Origin: Nepenthes gracilis | Lineage: Eukaryota; Streptophyta; Magnoliopsida; Caryophyllales; Nepenthaceae | Assembly (NCBI GenBank): GCA_033239525.1 | Contig: BSYO01000003.1 | Location: forward strand, 8,612,001-8,676,000 | Direction of reading: 5' to 3' | Length of the DNA stretch: 64,000 nucleotides | In this document: one piece after another, positions 23,636 to 34,789 of the stretch | How the letters are laid out: each line of letters begins with the position of its first letter | Numbering within the stretch: position 1 is the first letter of the stretch | Notes under the pieces: generated by a model | Told to the model about the DNA's origin: nothing | Seen by the model: the letters and a program-made list of their open reading frames with translations, nothing else | The model's database searches: none | Translations under genes and position numbers: made by a program

Positions 23636-24231
23636 TGTTGCGCCATCAGATTTGGATTGCCGTACGGATTAAGGATCCAAATAATATTTGAAGTTGGTCT
23701 GGTCTCCGTATACTCAAATTTGAATCCTGTGCAATACAAAAATACTGTCAAATGATTGACGGGACTAATTATTCGGTATATTCTTTGACACTCAAGTCAA
23801 TATCTGCCTTTTATAAGGGAGAAAATAGATGATGCAAATTAAAAATTAAATTAATTTTATGTGGAGGCTTGCACTTTTCTAAAAATGCCTTAGAAAAAAA
23901 GAGAGATGCTCATTTTTTGAGAGAGTCTTCCTCTCTCCGGTTGAAAAAAAGGCCTTTTTATAGTTATTATGGGGCAGCTGACTTTTTCTGTCAGCTGGAC
24001 GCAGCTGCCCAAGAAACCATCCAGAAAATTGTTGAGGAAACTGCTGAATGGATAAAATTTTATCCATTATCGTTGGATGAAAAAACCGCTTAACAGTTAT
24101 CTTCAACTCACTCTTTACTGTCAGATAGGTCCCCTTATTGGGCAAAATTAGCCTTTTGGGCCTCATTAATAAATGAGCTAAACTTATGGAAGGGGACCTT
24201 CTAATTAAGTCACTGGTGCCAACACCTATCA
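23636..24231 (-). repeat. 5' LTR of the family B element
   Basis: 596 bp, homologous to 12581-13102. On the + strand both start TGTTGCGCCAT and end CACTGGTGCCAACAC(C/T)(C/T)ATCA. The target duplication ATATT follows at 24232. A minus-strand frame of 129 aa inside it (24268-23879) is an LTR artefact. Confidence 0.9.
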
Positions 24232-24493
24232 ATATTATTGATTTTAATTCTTTGCTATGTACTGTCAAACTTTATTCATTAATAAATCTATTACGCATTT
24301 AAAGTTTTACTTATACTATTACGTAAAAATAATTCCATTATAATTTTTTTATATTTTAAAATTCTTTTTTATAGCAAGTGCATTAACATACGAATTAAAA
24401 TATAATTATTTTTTATTTGAATTAAAGTAGAATTCATACTAAAAAAAAAAAAAACTTGTGGGCTTAATTTTATGGCCCAACAAAAACCCATAG

Positions 24494-25240
24494 TTGGCCC
24501 ATCCCACATTATTCAAACAGCCCGTTAATCTTCGGCGCCGAAGAAGCATCACCCATCAGTTACTCAAATTTATCCCGTCTTGTGTTTTAACAGCGGCATT
24601 TTGCAGCTGCTCTCTCACAATCTGCATCGCTCAATCTCTCATCATCCACTCTTCATGGGAATCACGGCCGTCGGCGCCCTCATCGTCTACTACCCAACTT
24701 ACGGGGGCTAGACTCACAACCTCACCGTGTACTGTCTCCGGTGAGTCACCGCCTCAGTTTCAGATGAAACTAAGCAATTTAGTGCTTTCTTTTCAAAATT
24801 TTAGTTTCTCTGATACTATCAACCATTTGCTACAAATTTTAGTTTCTGATGAAGTGGAATATTGGCTTGATTGTTAGGAGATTTTTCGTAGAATTTTTTT
24901 GTTGTTTCGAAGAGGTTATCTAGCTTGTAAGGAGGCGCTGCGAATTAGGGGTACAGTTGTTGAGACTAGCCACACAAACCCATTCATTATTGTCAAAAGG
25001 CCAATCATTAGGTTAAGTAGTTTAGTGAAGACCTACCTTTTATCATATCCAACAACATTTTCCCCTGAAAATAAGGCGTCGAGGAATCAAGTTGACTATT
25101 TGGTTAAAAGTGCTATATTACCGAGTATAGTTTTACCCTTCCGCAATTATGTTGTACATATAGAGTTTTTGTATTCTGATCAGGAGCAAAACTAGCAGTT
25201 GATGTTGTAAATTCTCTGCATTGTTGAAATGACGTCGCCC
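24494..25240 (+). other. Gene-like GC-richer stretch, unidentified
   Basis: After AT-rich DNA the sequence changes to promoter/leader-like and coding-like composition: a 127-aa open frame (24494-24877), an alternative short ATG frame at 24656, and a possible exon end CTCCG/GTGAGTC near 24740. A further open frame lies at 24899-25195. I do not recognise the product. It may be the 5' end of a gene broken up by the repeats that follow, or a leftover. Confidence 0.3.
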
Positions 25241-25249
25241 TGGGCGGAT

Positions 25250-26455
25250 GATTGCTTCGTTGGGGTTTGACACTCGGATCCACCCGATCGGTAGCAGCGG
25301 AATGCTCGAACCCCTCGTCATCATCAGCCACTATTTAGTAGGAACAATGAACAAAGAGATGCACAGTAATTTTTACGTGGAAACCCCTTCTCAACTGAGG
25401 GAAAAAATCACGGGACACAAAGTCCACCAATAGATCCATTATGTAAAATGGTTACGCAAATTCAAAGAAAGAATACAAGTAACCACTTTGGCTACACAAG
25501 CTCTAGAGGCAAAAATTGAAGAACAGAGTACGAGAATATAAAGTCCTCACACTTTGTATTTCACTCACTGCTCTCTTTTTCTTCTATTCTTTCTCTCCTT
25601 GCTGTGGTGTTCTCTTTCTCATTTTACAAGTGTTGGTGAAACAGCAACCGCAGTTTCACCCTGCACACATGCGGTCGGCTACACAAGCCCCTGGCTCCAT
25701 AAACCCCTGCGAATGCTCGCTCATGGTAATTTCTCTATCACCCATGGTCATTCCCATGGCGCGTTGCGGCGTTGAGCACAGCATGCCTAGCATGCATATA
25801 TATAATGATCTGCCTGAAGACCTTCAACTAATAGGCAAGTTGTGTGTGGACAAACGCCTACTACCTACTTAAACGACGTACACAACTGTAGGTCTGTCAC
25901 CTACTCTGCAGAGCCAACTGTCCACAACTTGTTGCCAACTGTCCACAACGTCCTTAGTCGTTACTGCAGTCAAGTCCCTCGACTATCTGTGTCCTTTGGC
26001 CATTATAAGAGTCCTTTAGCGTTCCTTGGTCTCCGGGGAGTGTCAACGACCTCGGACATCCCATGTCCTCGGTCGTCACTATGTACAGCCCATATCTCCG
26101 GACACTACTGTGCACTCAGCCATGTCCGTGGGCGATTCCATACCAGTAATACCAACTGGTGAATTCCAACCTTTCCTTTGGCTTCCCAGCTCATTACTCA
26201 GCCGGTCAACTTTCCGTTGATCGTCTTCTACTGCCATCCGGTCAACTTCAGTTGGCCTGACTGCCTTCCTTTGCATGTCCGCCATCCAAGCAGTACTCTG
26301 CGCTCTCGGACGGTCAACCTCCCGTTGACTGAGAATCCCATGATTGGCCATTCACGGTCAATCTCCATTGATGGGCCCACTATTCTTCTCCGGTCAACGT
26401 CCCATTAACCGGAATCAGTTCTCTGGATTTGTTCTCCATAAATCCTCCGATAACA
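25250..26455 (-). repeat. LTR-like repeat with GGTCAAC clusters
   Basis: On the + strand 25360-25400 has TTTTTACGTGGAAACCCC with a partner GGGAAAAAATCACGGG, a pattern common in plant LTRs. From 26200 to 26410 there are GGTCAAC(T/C)TC and GTTGAC(T/C)G motifs at about 30-60 bp intervals. The minus-strand end TGTTATCGGAGGATTTATGG (26455) looks like an LTR start. No duplication was found, so boundaries are provisional. Confidence 0.4.
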
Positions 26456-26629
26456 AACCAGTTTGTTGGATTACCCATAAGGTAGTGATCAGACCTAACA
26501 TGCTTTAGTATCTAAACCCCATAAGTCTGTTATCCTCACCAAGGCTTTGATTATGATTGGTAGTAGTAAGCCAGCACAAATACACTGAATTCTCGTTCTT
26601 TTGACTTTCCGAGTGGGACAAATTGTCAC

Positions 26630-26762
26630 AGGTAGCAGTTTATTTCCAAGTTGTATCTCCTAGTTAGGTTTCCTTTCTTAGATTGACAGTTGATGAATTG
26701 TGCTGCAGTTTGGATGGCATGTTTTCTGAGTGGGACTGTCATGAACTCGGACCAAGGCAGGC
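26630..26762 (+). pseudogene. Exon-like fragment upstream of an LTR insertion
   Basis: A pyrimidine tract and AG (near 26708) precede TTTGGATGGCATGTTTTCTG. Joining this directly to the sequence after the LTR (28748 onward) gives a short open stretch ending at a CTGTAAG that looks like a donor or a stop. The product is unknown. This suggests a host sequence was split by the LTR at 26763-28747. Confidence 0.25.
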
Positions 26763-28747
26763 TATAATAATATTTCCTAAATAATTTTATAACTCACAAA
26801 ATTAAAATTCAATTAAATTAAAACAATAATCAAATCCAAATTCCGGACATGACCTGATAGACGAACCACATAACCGAATATGATAATAATAAAATTTCAC
26901 CCAACACAGGATCTCATTGGATAATCCATCTAGATGATAAAATAAATATAATTTGCTCCACAAATATCGCAAGGGAGGTAATAAACCAATAACAATATAA
27001 CCCAATGACTGGATAATCTAGATATTTTTAATACAAAACCACAAACCAAAACCCACTGTCTCTCAATGTTCGAAATACAACCAATGCAAATGAAATCCAA
27101 ACTACAATTAATACTCACCAAAAAAGATAAAGCTGCAATCAATCACGTTTAAATTCCTACAATGTATCCAAACCCACTAATCTAAAGAGATAAGAAATAA
27201 AAATGTGAATTAAAAGTTTAACAATTATCTATATAATATTACAAATAATAATGTCCGAAATTAGGAGGAGGGTCAATAAACACATTCAAAACGCATGAAA
27301 ACCACAAATCCAAAGGCTCGTTAACGAAAATCCAAATATAGTATTGTACTCAAAGTATAATCGAAATATACTCCAATCGAGACATATTTTGAATGAAACA
27401 TGATCCGGAACGAAATCATATAACCGAAGTCATAACATAGTCTCAACGGAACATAATCTGAACGAAACATAATCTGGATCAAAATCACATACGAACGAAA
27501 TATAATCAGAACAAAGCCATATAAGAATAAAATATTTTATGGAATGAAATCACATATCCAAATATATGAGATTGATTGAATCCCAACTGTGGGCAAATTT
27601 ACAAATCTTAAATGAAATTCAATACAAATTAATGCAGAAAATACATCAAAATCCAAAATATGTACAATCGGAGAACCAAAGATCAAGAGACTAACTTGAG
27701 AAAGGGTTACACATATTCTTAATAAACTTGAGTTATACCAACTACTATTTAGACCCATGGGTAGGGTCATCTATATACGCTTTCCGATAGATAAGGAATA
27801 TACTCACTATATTTTGCCACCCACGGCATTGGCGGTAATTCTCAAGTTTGATATATTTGTACGTTTGAATATATTAGTCCGTTTAATTACTTTATGATGG
27901 TTCTCATTAAAATACAAATATGGAGGGTCATCTACATCACAAAGCCTTTTCTTGCCGGTAGAAAAGAGTCACAAAGTTTTTCCCATTGCAAAGCTTTTTC
28001 CGTTGGGAAAGGGCCACATATTGTATCGAATCAAAAAGGTAGAGATCCTGAGCCCCAAGCAACGATACATGTATACTAATGCACAGCCCATGTAGGTTTT
28101 TATGACTTTTTATATACGAATATACTGATATATAAATGTACTGTCTCAAATATTTACCCATTTTTTCATAAAACCAACAAAACACTCAAATATTTGCAAA
28201 ACCCGAACAAAATCCCAAAACAACCGATAAATAGAACATGCATGTACAAAGAAGACAAATATGGTAAATAAAAATAACATGCATGCGAAATAAAACTTCC
28301 AAACGTGAGCAAAGTTTATTAGATACGAAAACAGACCAAGAATAGGGTATAAGAATACTTATCTTAACCTCCAATTAAGCAGATCCGATAAAAGGATACT
28401 CTGAACCACCTATTCTCTTCTTCTTGTCTCCGCTTTTTCCTTCTCTCTCTCTTCTCTTCCTTCTCCTGCGCGAAATATTGAACAGTGGCGCTGTTGCTGC
28501 TTGAATAGGCCATTGGCGCTTGAGCACCAGCCTCACGGCAATTGGAGCTTGAGCGCTCCTCCGGTGACTCTCAAGGGCCAGCCCCACGGCTTTCTACAAT
28601 TGGGCATGCAGCGGGCGCACCTTAGGTGCCAGCCTGCCCGCTCCGAATTCCTTTAAAATTTTCAAATATACCATTATTTCGATACATTCAATTTAACCAA
28701 AATAACATATATTATGAAATTAAATCAAATGGAAACAGGATACTACA
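26763..28747 (-). mobile_element. Second copy of the 2.3 kb gypsy LTR (solo, diverged)
   Basis: On the minus strand it starts TGTAGTATCCTG, matching TGTAATATCCC of the nested LTR at 19663. Both contain ACTAACTTGAGAAAGGGTTACACAT followed by a CCCAT(A/G)G(A/G)TA-type block and TCACTATATTTTGCC (27690-27820 versus 18370-18465). It is about 2.0 kb with no coding region or primer site. The + strand left end is TATAATAA versus TGTAGCAA in the relative, so the terminal TG is mutated. The flanks (CAGGC before, AGGAT after) do not form a clean duplication. Confidence 0.75.
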
Positions 28748-28772
28748 AGGATTCTCTCTCTTCAACTGTAAG

Positions 28773-29221
28773 ATTATGATCGACTAATTTCAATAGAGTA
28801 ATTTTATGTGAAAGGAAATTGTACAAAGCTGTATTCTAAAGTAGACGTAGTAATAATATGACTTTACTTTTTATATCCGGTGTTCCTTTTAGACTGACTT
28901 ATTGCTGGAATCTTTGAGAATATTCAGGGAATGAACCCTTTTGTTTTAGTACAAGGAATAGAAAAGATATTTGCAACTTGTAAATGATGGTGTAAGTCTT
29001 GTGAGCTTTCGAATGTTATTGTCCAAAAGAAGGAAATGCTATTATTTGGCATCAGGACATGCTGCATTAGAGTGCGTAGCACTTCTATACAGTGCACCAG
29101 GCTGAAATCATTATGCATGGATGTGACAGTCTGCGCAAATTTGTCTTCTTGCTCTTGTATTTTTCATTTATACATTAACTTTCATGTTGGTTGATACCTG
29201 TTTTATTCTTTATGATGACAT
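28773..29221. other. Unassigned DNA before the copia element
   Basis: Mixed-composition sequence without a credible long frame. It contains short splice-like motifs but nothing I can name. Confidence 0.4.
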
Positions 29222-29226
29222 CCTAA

Positions 29227-29599
29227 TGCTGTAATTTTTAGAGTTGAAAGAGTGTCCATAGTGAGCATTTTACAAAAAAATAAGATTATTGCCCTTATTT
29301 ATGGCTTGTGATGGTTGAGCTACATTAATTAACCAAACATTATAAGTTGGAGGGCTATATATAGAGCCATTTCCTCCCATTTGTGATTGAACTTTATACT
29401 AATATTCTTCAAGGAAGAATTTCTTTCTATCTTTTTTCTTGTGCGTATAGATATTGTGAGTAATTTTCTCACAGAATATTTTACTATTGAGATTAAGATT
29501 TTTAACAGCACGTGAAATAGATCATCAAAATCTTAATTTTAGTTAAATCGATGTAAACCAAAATCTATTTCTGCTGTGCATGTGTTTGTTTTCCCAACA
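29227..29599 (+). repeat. 5' LTR of the copia element
   Basis: 373 bp, TGCTGTAA...CCCAACA. It shares with the 3' LTR the blocks TATATATAG(A)(G)CCATTT, CTTCAAGGAAGAATTT and AAAATCTATTTCTGCTGTGCATG. The two LTRs differ at many positions, so the insertion is old. Confidence 0.9.
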
Positions 29600-29600
29600 T

Positions 29601-29613
29601 TGGTATTAGAATC
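29601..29613 (+). other. Primer binding site of the copia element
   Basis: TGGTATTAGAATC follows the 5' LTR by one base. It is a diverged form of TGGTATCAGAGC, complementary to initiator methionine tRNA, the usual copia primer. Confidence 0.75.
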
Positions 29614-30043
29614 AATTTAATTTGTTTTTGCATTTTTCGTGTAAATTGTTTAGTTGGTAGAAGGAATACCATTTCATTTTTTTTAAATGGAAAAATATAA
29701 ACAAAATATATTTATCACAATAAGGTCTTGAACCTCAGATCTCATGCATGAGATGGGCAACATTACTTACCACTAGGCAATTGCTCGTGTTCTTGAGTTG
29801 TTAGCATATTAATATGTATTTAACATGCTAAATGTGGCTTTTTCCAATAAAATGAAAACAGAGAGAAAAATAGGCTATGAGACTTGAATCATGCACCTCT
29901 TACATACAAGAAGCACTGATTACGACCATGAGATTCTAACTGTTCTTTGTAATTAAGTGTTTTAATTGCATTTAGCACAATTTTTTATGTTTAAAATGAG
30001 TATAAAGAATTGAACTTGACACCTACATTTTCAAACTTAATTG

Positions 30044-30510
30044 TGATGTGTGTCCCACATTGGGAAGTTGGAGGCAAAACCTCCAATTTATTAGTTTGGG
30101 GGGCTCACCCCCCATAAGACGTCATTTTGGGGTGGGTTCTCCTTCTAGACTTGTGTACGCTTCAATGGTATTTTCATTGAGATCGATTCCAACCGAGAGA
30201 GGGCTACCTGCGGAGGGTTCTAATCGAAAAAGGCTACCGAAGAGGGATACCTACGGAGGAGCTGACCTGCTGCCGGTGCGTCGGGGCAAAGTGAAGCGTC
30301 GCAGAATGAAAGCCGACGAGTGAAAGCCGTCGAGTGAAGTGCCACAGAGTGCAGCCGCCAAGATCTGCGGCTGTTGAAGGGGGGAGGAATGATGCATGTT
30401 TTACATTGGAAAGTTGGAGGCAAAACCTCCAACTTATAAATTTGGGGGGTTCTCCCCCCATAGGACGTCTTTTTAGAGTAGGTTTTCCTTCTGAACTTGT
30501 ACACGCATCA
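30044..30510 (+). mobile_element. TRIM (terminal-repeat retrotransposon in miniature)
   Basis: 467 bp. Two 121-bp direct terminal repeats (30044-30164 and 30390-30510) start TGATG(T/C)(G/A)TG and end C(T/A)TCA; both contain GTTGGAGGCAAAACCTCCAA and CCCCCCATA(A/G)GACGTC. A perfect duplication AATTG flanks the element (30039-30043 and 30511-30515). After the first repeat comes ATGGTATTTT, resembling a methionine-tRNA primer site; before the second comes the purine tract GAAGGGGGGAGGAA (about 30376-30389). No coding capacity: the short frames across it are chance. Confidence 0.93.
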
Positions 30511-31492
30511 AATTGTTTTACCATGGAGCTACAGTTACATTTAGATGTCATATCAACATTATTAGTAAATTTAATGTTTCATATAATTTATTGAGAAAAA
30601 TAATTATGCAATAGATGGACTTTAAACTTGGCATAAGGGAAATTATGGCTATTTATAGTCCGTTGAGTAAATGCTTGCTATTGTTGCACGTAATATTTGA
30701 TAATTTATTAGTGAAATGAAATATATGCATGCATTTTGATTTTTGTTTAGTTCTATTTGTGAATTATGAAATCAAGTACTTATATTTCTGTCATATGCTG
30801 AATTTATAGCCATTGATTTTGTGACATTTATTTCAAAAAATAAATAATTGGAAATAATTGTTGAAAAATTTTTATAAATTATTAATATTTGGCAATTTTT
30901 GGAGTTCCTAGTTAGAAAATAATGTGTTTAGAAATTGATTTGATCATTGGAGGGATTATAAGACTATGAAGTAATTGGAGTTGCTTCATTCATTATTTTA
31001 AACTGTGGGTGTATGGTTGGTTTATAATGTAAACTTACTCTGAAATATTAACGTGATTTCCATTATGGATTTTATCTAACCAACTTTACGAAAAATGTAA
31101 GGAATTATTTGTTAGTATTCTATGGAAGTTTTGTTTAGGAAAGTTAGTTATTTAATTTAGGAGCATGCTTAAACATATGGCCCTCAACTTACCTGAGAAC
31201 AACTTGGTTGCTAGTAAAATAAGACCAAACATATGTGAGAAGTTGACTAGTTAATCCAAGACCTTACTTTGGAATAGTTAATTATTTTTTCTCTATGCAA
31301 GATTTTGTGTGAAAATTAGATCAAAGAATTAATAATTGGACGTTGTGGTGTGAGATGTGACTAGGAAGCCTAACGAAATTTTGATCTTGCAACTTGTCTC
31401 AATTATTTTTAGTGTTTGAATTATGTTGACTTGGCAAAATAACTAAACATGCGTGAAAATAATCTCTTCTATGTGCAATTGTTTGCAGTGAT

Positions 31493-32480
31493 ATGGCTTT
31501 AAAAAACATTATTGCCAATTTAAATAAGGGAGGGAAATCGAACATGGAAAATTATGACATTTGGTATCATAAGATCCACTATATCTTAATTGAACGAGAA
31601 GTTTTGAAAATTTTGACCAATTTTTTAACTGTACTGAAGCAAGGTGATATTGAATACCTTAAAGATTTTGAAGCCTATGAGAAATAGCTGAAAAAAGGAT
31701 TTTGAAGCATATGAGAAATGGATAAAAAAAGATTATTGTGTGTGTTTTACTATGCTAAGCAGCATGATCGATGATCTAATTGGTGAGTTTGAGGAGTATC
31801 CAATGGTTTATGCATTTTGGAATGTTTTAAAGAGTAGGTTTAGTGAGACATCTGCCACCAAAATTTGCGGATTGACTATGAAGCTTGACTTCTATAAAAT
31901 ATGCTTAGAAATAAAATGAAGTTGCATCTAAGAGTGATGTTGTCTACAATCCACAAGGTCAATACTGTTGTTGATGAGCAACTGATCCAAGTAGTGATTT
32001 GTTAATTACTTAGCTCTTAGGAGACTATAAGCCAAAAAGTAACACATAATGAAAATATCAAAACTTTTGATGATGTGGCGTGTCATTTTGATCTTTAGGG
32101 TGAGCGCCTGAAAGCAATCAACCCTAATAGTGGAGTGTATGCGGCTAAGTCAAGTTCGCATGAGACATCTAGGTTTAAATACAAGAGTAATGACTACTCT
32201 CCTAAACAATGTGGTGCTTTTGGGTCTGCGCCTAAGAAGTAGAGAATTGTCAAGCACAAAGGAGGAAAATGTGCTGGAAAAAGGTATAGGTTTAAGCTGG
32301 TTTGCTTCGATTGCTTAAATGAATGCCACTTTGCTTGCAAAAGCACTAAGCCGAAGAAGGCATTCTTTGTCTCTTCTCGCTTAGTTTGTCTAACTAACCA
32401 TGTCATGGTTGTTGACTCTACTTTTGTGTGGATTGTAAACTTAGTAGCAACCGAACATATAGTGAGAGATTGAATTGAAT
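31493..32480 (+). pseudogene. Copia gag (UBN2-type) with zinc knuckle remnant
   Basis: Starts MALKNIIANLNKGGKSNMEN, then YDIWYHKIHYILIE, the classic plant copia gag N-terminus. A TAG lies at 31685-31687 and a 34-bp direct duplication (31664 and 31698) shifts the frame. It resumes with YCVCFTMLSSMIDDLIGEFE up to about 31917. A zinc-knuckle-like CFDCLNECHFAC occurs near 32305-32340. Confidence 0.8.
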
Positions 32481-32520
32481 TTGTGGAATATTGCTGAATT
32501 CCTGCCGGGAGTAGAGACAT

Positions 32521-33720
32521 AAAAGTAAAGAATGGAGATAGTGTGGAAGTGCTTGGAATTGACACTTACAAGCTAAATTTGCATGATGGACGCACTTTAT
32601 TGCTCTATGATGTGTTATATGCTCTGGAGATGCAGTGGAATTTACTTTCTGTAATTGCCTTAAATTCCTTTAAAATTAACGATGTTTCGATTTATTTGAG
32701 AACAATTTATTATGGATACGGCTTTATTTCTAATAGTTTTATGGTATTAGATTTAAATTACTGTGGCAGTAATGATTCATCTATTTACTTGACTTCCATT
32801 GATAATGTGAGTACACGGATGTGCCATGCTAGACTTGGCCATATAGGGCAAGATGGGATAACTATATTAGTTTGAAAATGCATTATAAGCAATCTCATTA
32901 AAGTTTCTTTACCCACTTGTGAGCATTGTCTAATGGGAAAGTCTTAAAAAAACAATTTGGAAAAGCAACCAGAGCATTTTTTTCCATTATAGTTAGTCAA
33001 TTCTGATATATGTGGTTTAATAAATGTAAGGGTAAGACATGATGGTCTATATTTCATCACATTATAGATGATTTTATATGGTTTGGTCATGTCTATTCGA
33101 TCTCGCATAAGTCCGAAGTATTAGATTGTTTTAGATGTTCTATGATTTTGGTTGAGAATCAATTAGATAGGAGTATAAAAGCTCTTAGGATTAATCATGG
33201 GAGCGAATATCTATTTGAGCGATTTAAGAGACTGTTATGAGAAATATATCGAAAGGTAATTGATGATGCTAAATATGCCACAACAAAATGGTGTGGCGGA
33301 AAAGTGAAATGGTGCAATGCTTGAGATGGCTAGGTCTATGATGGTACATGCAAAACTTTTAATATCTTATTGGGGTGATGCATGGTTAACTATAGCCTAT
33401 ATTCTTAACTGAGTGCCCTCTAAGTTAGTACCCTCCACTCTATATAAACTATATACTGGTGAGAAATCCAATTTGAGTATCCTACGGCCATGAGACTCAA
33501 TGGTTTTGTTCATAATACTTCCCATAGGTATGGGAAATTGAGCCCTAAAGGGAAAAAAGAAATGTATTTTTATAAGATATTCAAAATATTCCAAGGGCTA
33601 TGTGTTTATAGGTGAACATTCGATAGAAGTGTCACTGAAATTGAATCATAAGATGTGGAATTCATCGATGATGAATTTTCAAGTAGCAATAAAGTTAAAA
33701 GAAACTTAGAGTTTTTTAAG
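32521..33720 (+). pseudogene. Copia pre-integrase and integrase remnant
   Basis: The 32543-32875 frame has DVLYALEMQWNLLSV (protease-distal block) and CHARLGHIG, the His of the GAG-pre-integrase zinc finger. Further on are SDICGLINV (first catalytic Asp block), DDFIWFGHVY, and INHGSEYLFERF (RSDNGxEY block with Asp replaced by His). Stops lie throughout. Confidence 0.8.
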
Positions 33721-33788
33721 TTAGCATATCAAAAGGAAGCCATTTCAGGGCCTAATTGAGAATGAGAAAGAAATTTTTCTTACTCTTA

Positions 33789-33944
33789 CGTCATGTTTGG
33801 TTATAGGAATTGAGGGAGAATGGAATTCCTATTCCCGCGGGAATAGGAATTCCCCCGTTTGGTTAGTGGTAGGATGGGAATTGTTATTCCTACATATGTG
33901 GGAATAACAATTCCCACATATTATTATTATTATTATTTTTTGTT

Positions 33945-33976
<32 letters not shown>

Positions 33977-34382
33977 TATTATTAAGTATTATTATTACAT
34001 ATTATTACTATTATTATTATTATTATTATTATTAGGTATTATTATTATTATGTTTATTATTATTATTCATTAGGTATTATTATTATTATTACATGTTATT
34101 ATTATTATTATTTTGTTTTATTATTATTATTATTATTTCATATTATTATTATTATTATTACTATTATTATTATTATTATTACTATTATTATTATTATTAC
34201 TATTCTCACATTATTCCTCATACTATTCTACAAACCAAATAATGGAATACTAATTCCCACCTTATTCTATTCCAACAACCAAATATAAGAATGATAATTC
34301 CAACTCTATTCCCATCCTTTTCTATTATCTGAAATAACTATTCTATTCCTACCTTATTCTATTCCAGTAACCAAACGTACCG
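33789..34382. mobile_element. Tourist-like MITE (PIF/Harbinger) with expanded ATT repeat
   Basis: 594 bp with inverted ends: CGTCATGTTTGGTTATAGGAAT at the left (33789) and, reverse-complemented, CGGTACGTTTGGTTACTGGA at the right (34382). A TTA duplication flanks it (33786-33788 and 34383-34385), the PIF/Harbinger signature. Both subterminal parts are rich in GGAATAG/ATTCC motifs. The centre (about 33918-34203) is an ATT microsatellite with few interruptions. No transposase, so non-autonomous. Confidence 0.85.
33918..34203. repeat. (ATT)n microsatellite
   Basis: Roughly 285 bp of mostly ATT/TTA triplets interrupted by TTTG, AGG and AC variants. It lies entirely inside the MITE. Confidence 0.95.
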
Positions 34383-34789
34383 TTAGAGAAAGTAGGAGTG
34401 ACTTGCTTTCTAGTTTTTTTAGTTAGTATATCAAAAAGAAGCCACTTTAGAAGGCCTAGCTGAGAATGAGGAAGAAATTTTCTCTCACATTTAGAGAAAG
34501 TATAAGTGACTTGTTTTCTAGTGGTAGTATACCATTAGATGATGATTTACAACTACTTTAATTGTGTAGACGTCAACATGGTAGTATTCCTTGTTGCCAA
34601 CATGGTATACTATTAGATGACTAGCTTTTATTGTTGCTCCATATGATGATGATGGGCCCAAAACCGTGTAAAAGGCTTTGTCATTTTCTGCAAAAGCTAA
34701 ATGGATTAAAGTAATTGATGATGATATGGAATGAAAGAGATCGAATCAGGTCTAGGATTTGGTAGACCTACCATCTAGGTGAAAGGGCA

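Larger units (their letters stand above)
12581..24231 (-). mobile_element. Full-length decayed Tat-type Ty3/gypsy retrotransposon (family B)
   Basis: 11.65 kb from end to end, about 9.3 kb without the nested solo LTR. Two homologous LTRs (12581-13102 and 23636-24231) end in TGATG...GCGCAACA on the minus strand and are flanked by a perfect 5-bp target duplication ATATT (12576-12580 and 24232-24236). Reading the minus strand: PBS, gag, protease-like, RT, RNase H, integrase, then a gene on the opposite (+) strand, a tandem array, PPT and 3' LTR. The order RNase H before integrase is the Ty3/gypsy order. Every coding part is interrupted by stops and frameshifts. A 2.3 kb solo LTR sits inside RNase H. 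Confidence 0.92.

Noticed and set aside
24494..24877. 127-aa frame as a bona fide protein
   Set aside because: Composition is gene-like but no family is recognised and the frame conflicts with the best donor-like site near 24740; reported only as gene-like.
29720..29790. tRNA-like hairpin near GAACCTCAGATCTCATGCATGAG
   Set aside because: No complete cloverleaf with anticodon and T arms could be drawn.
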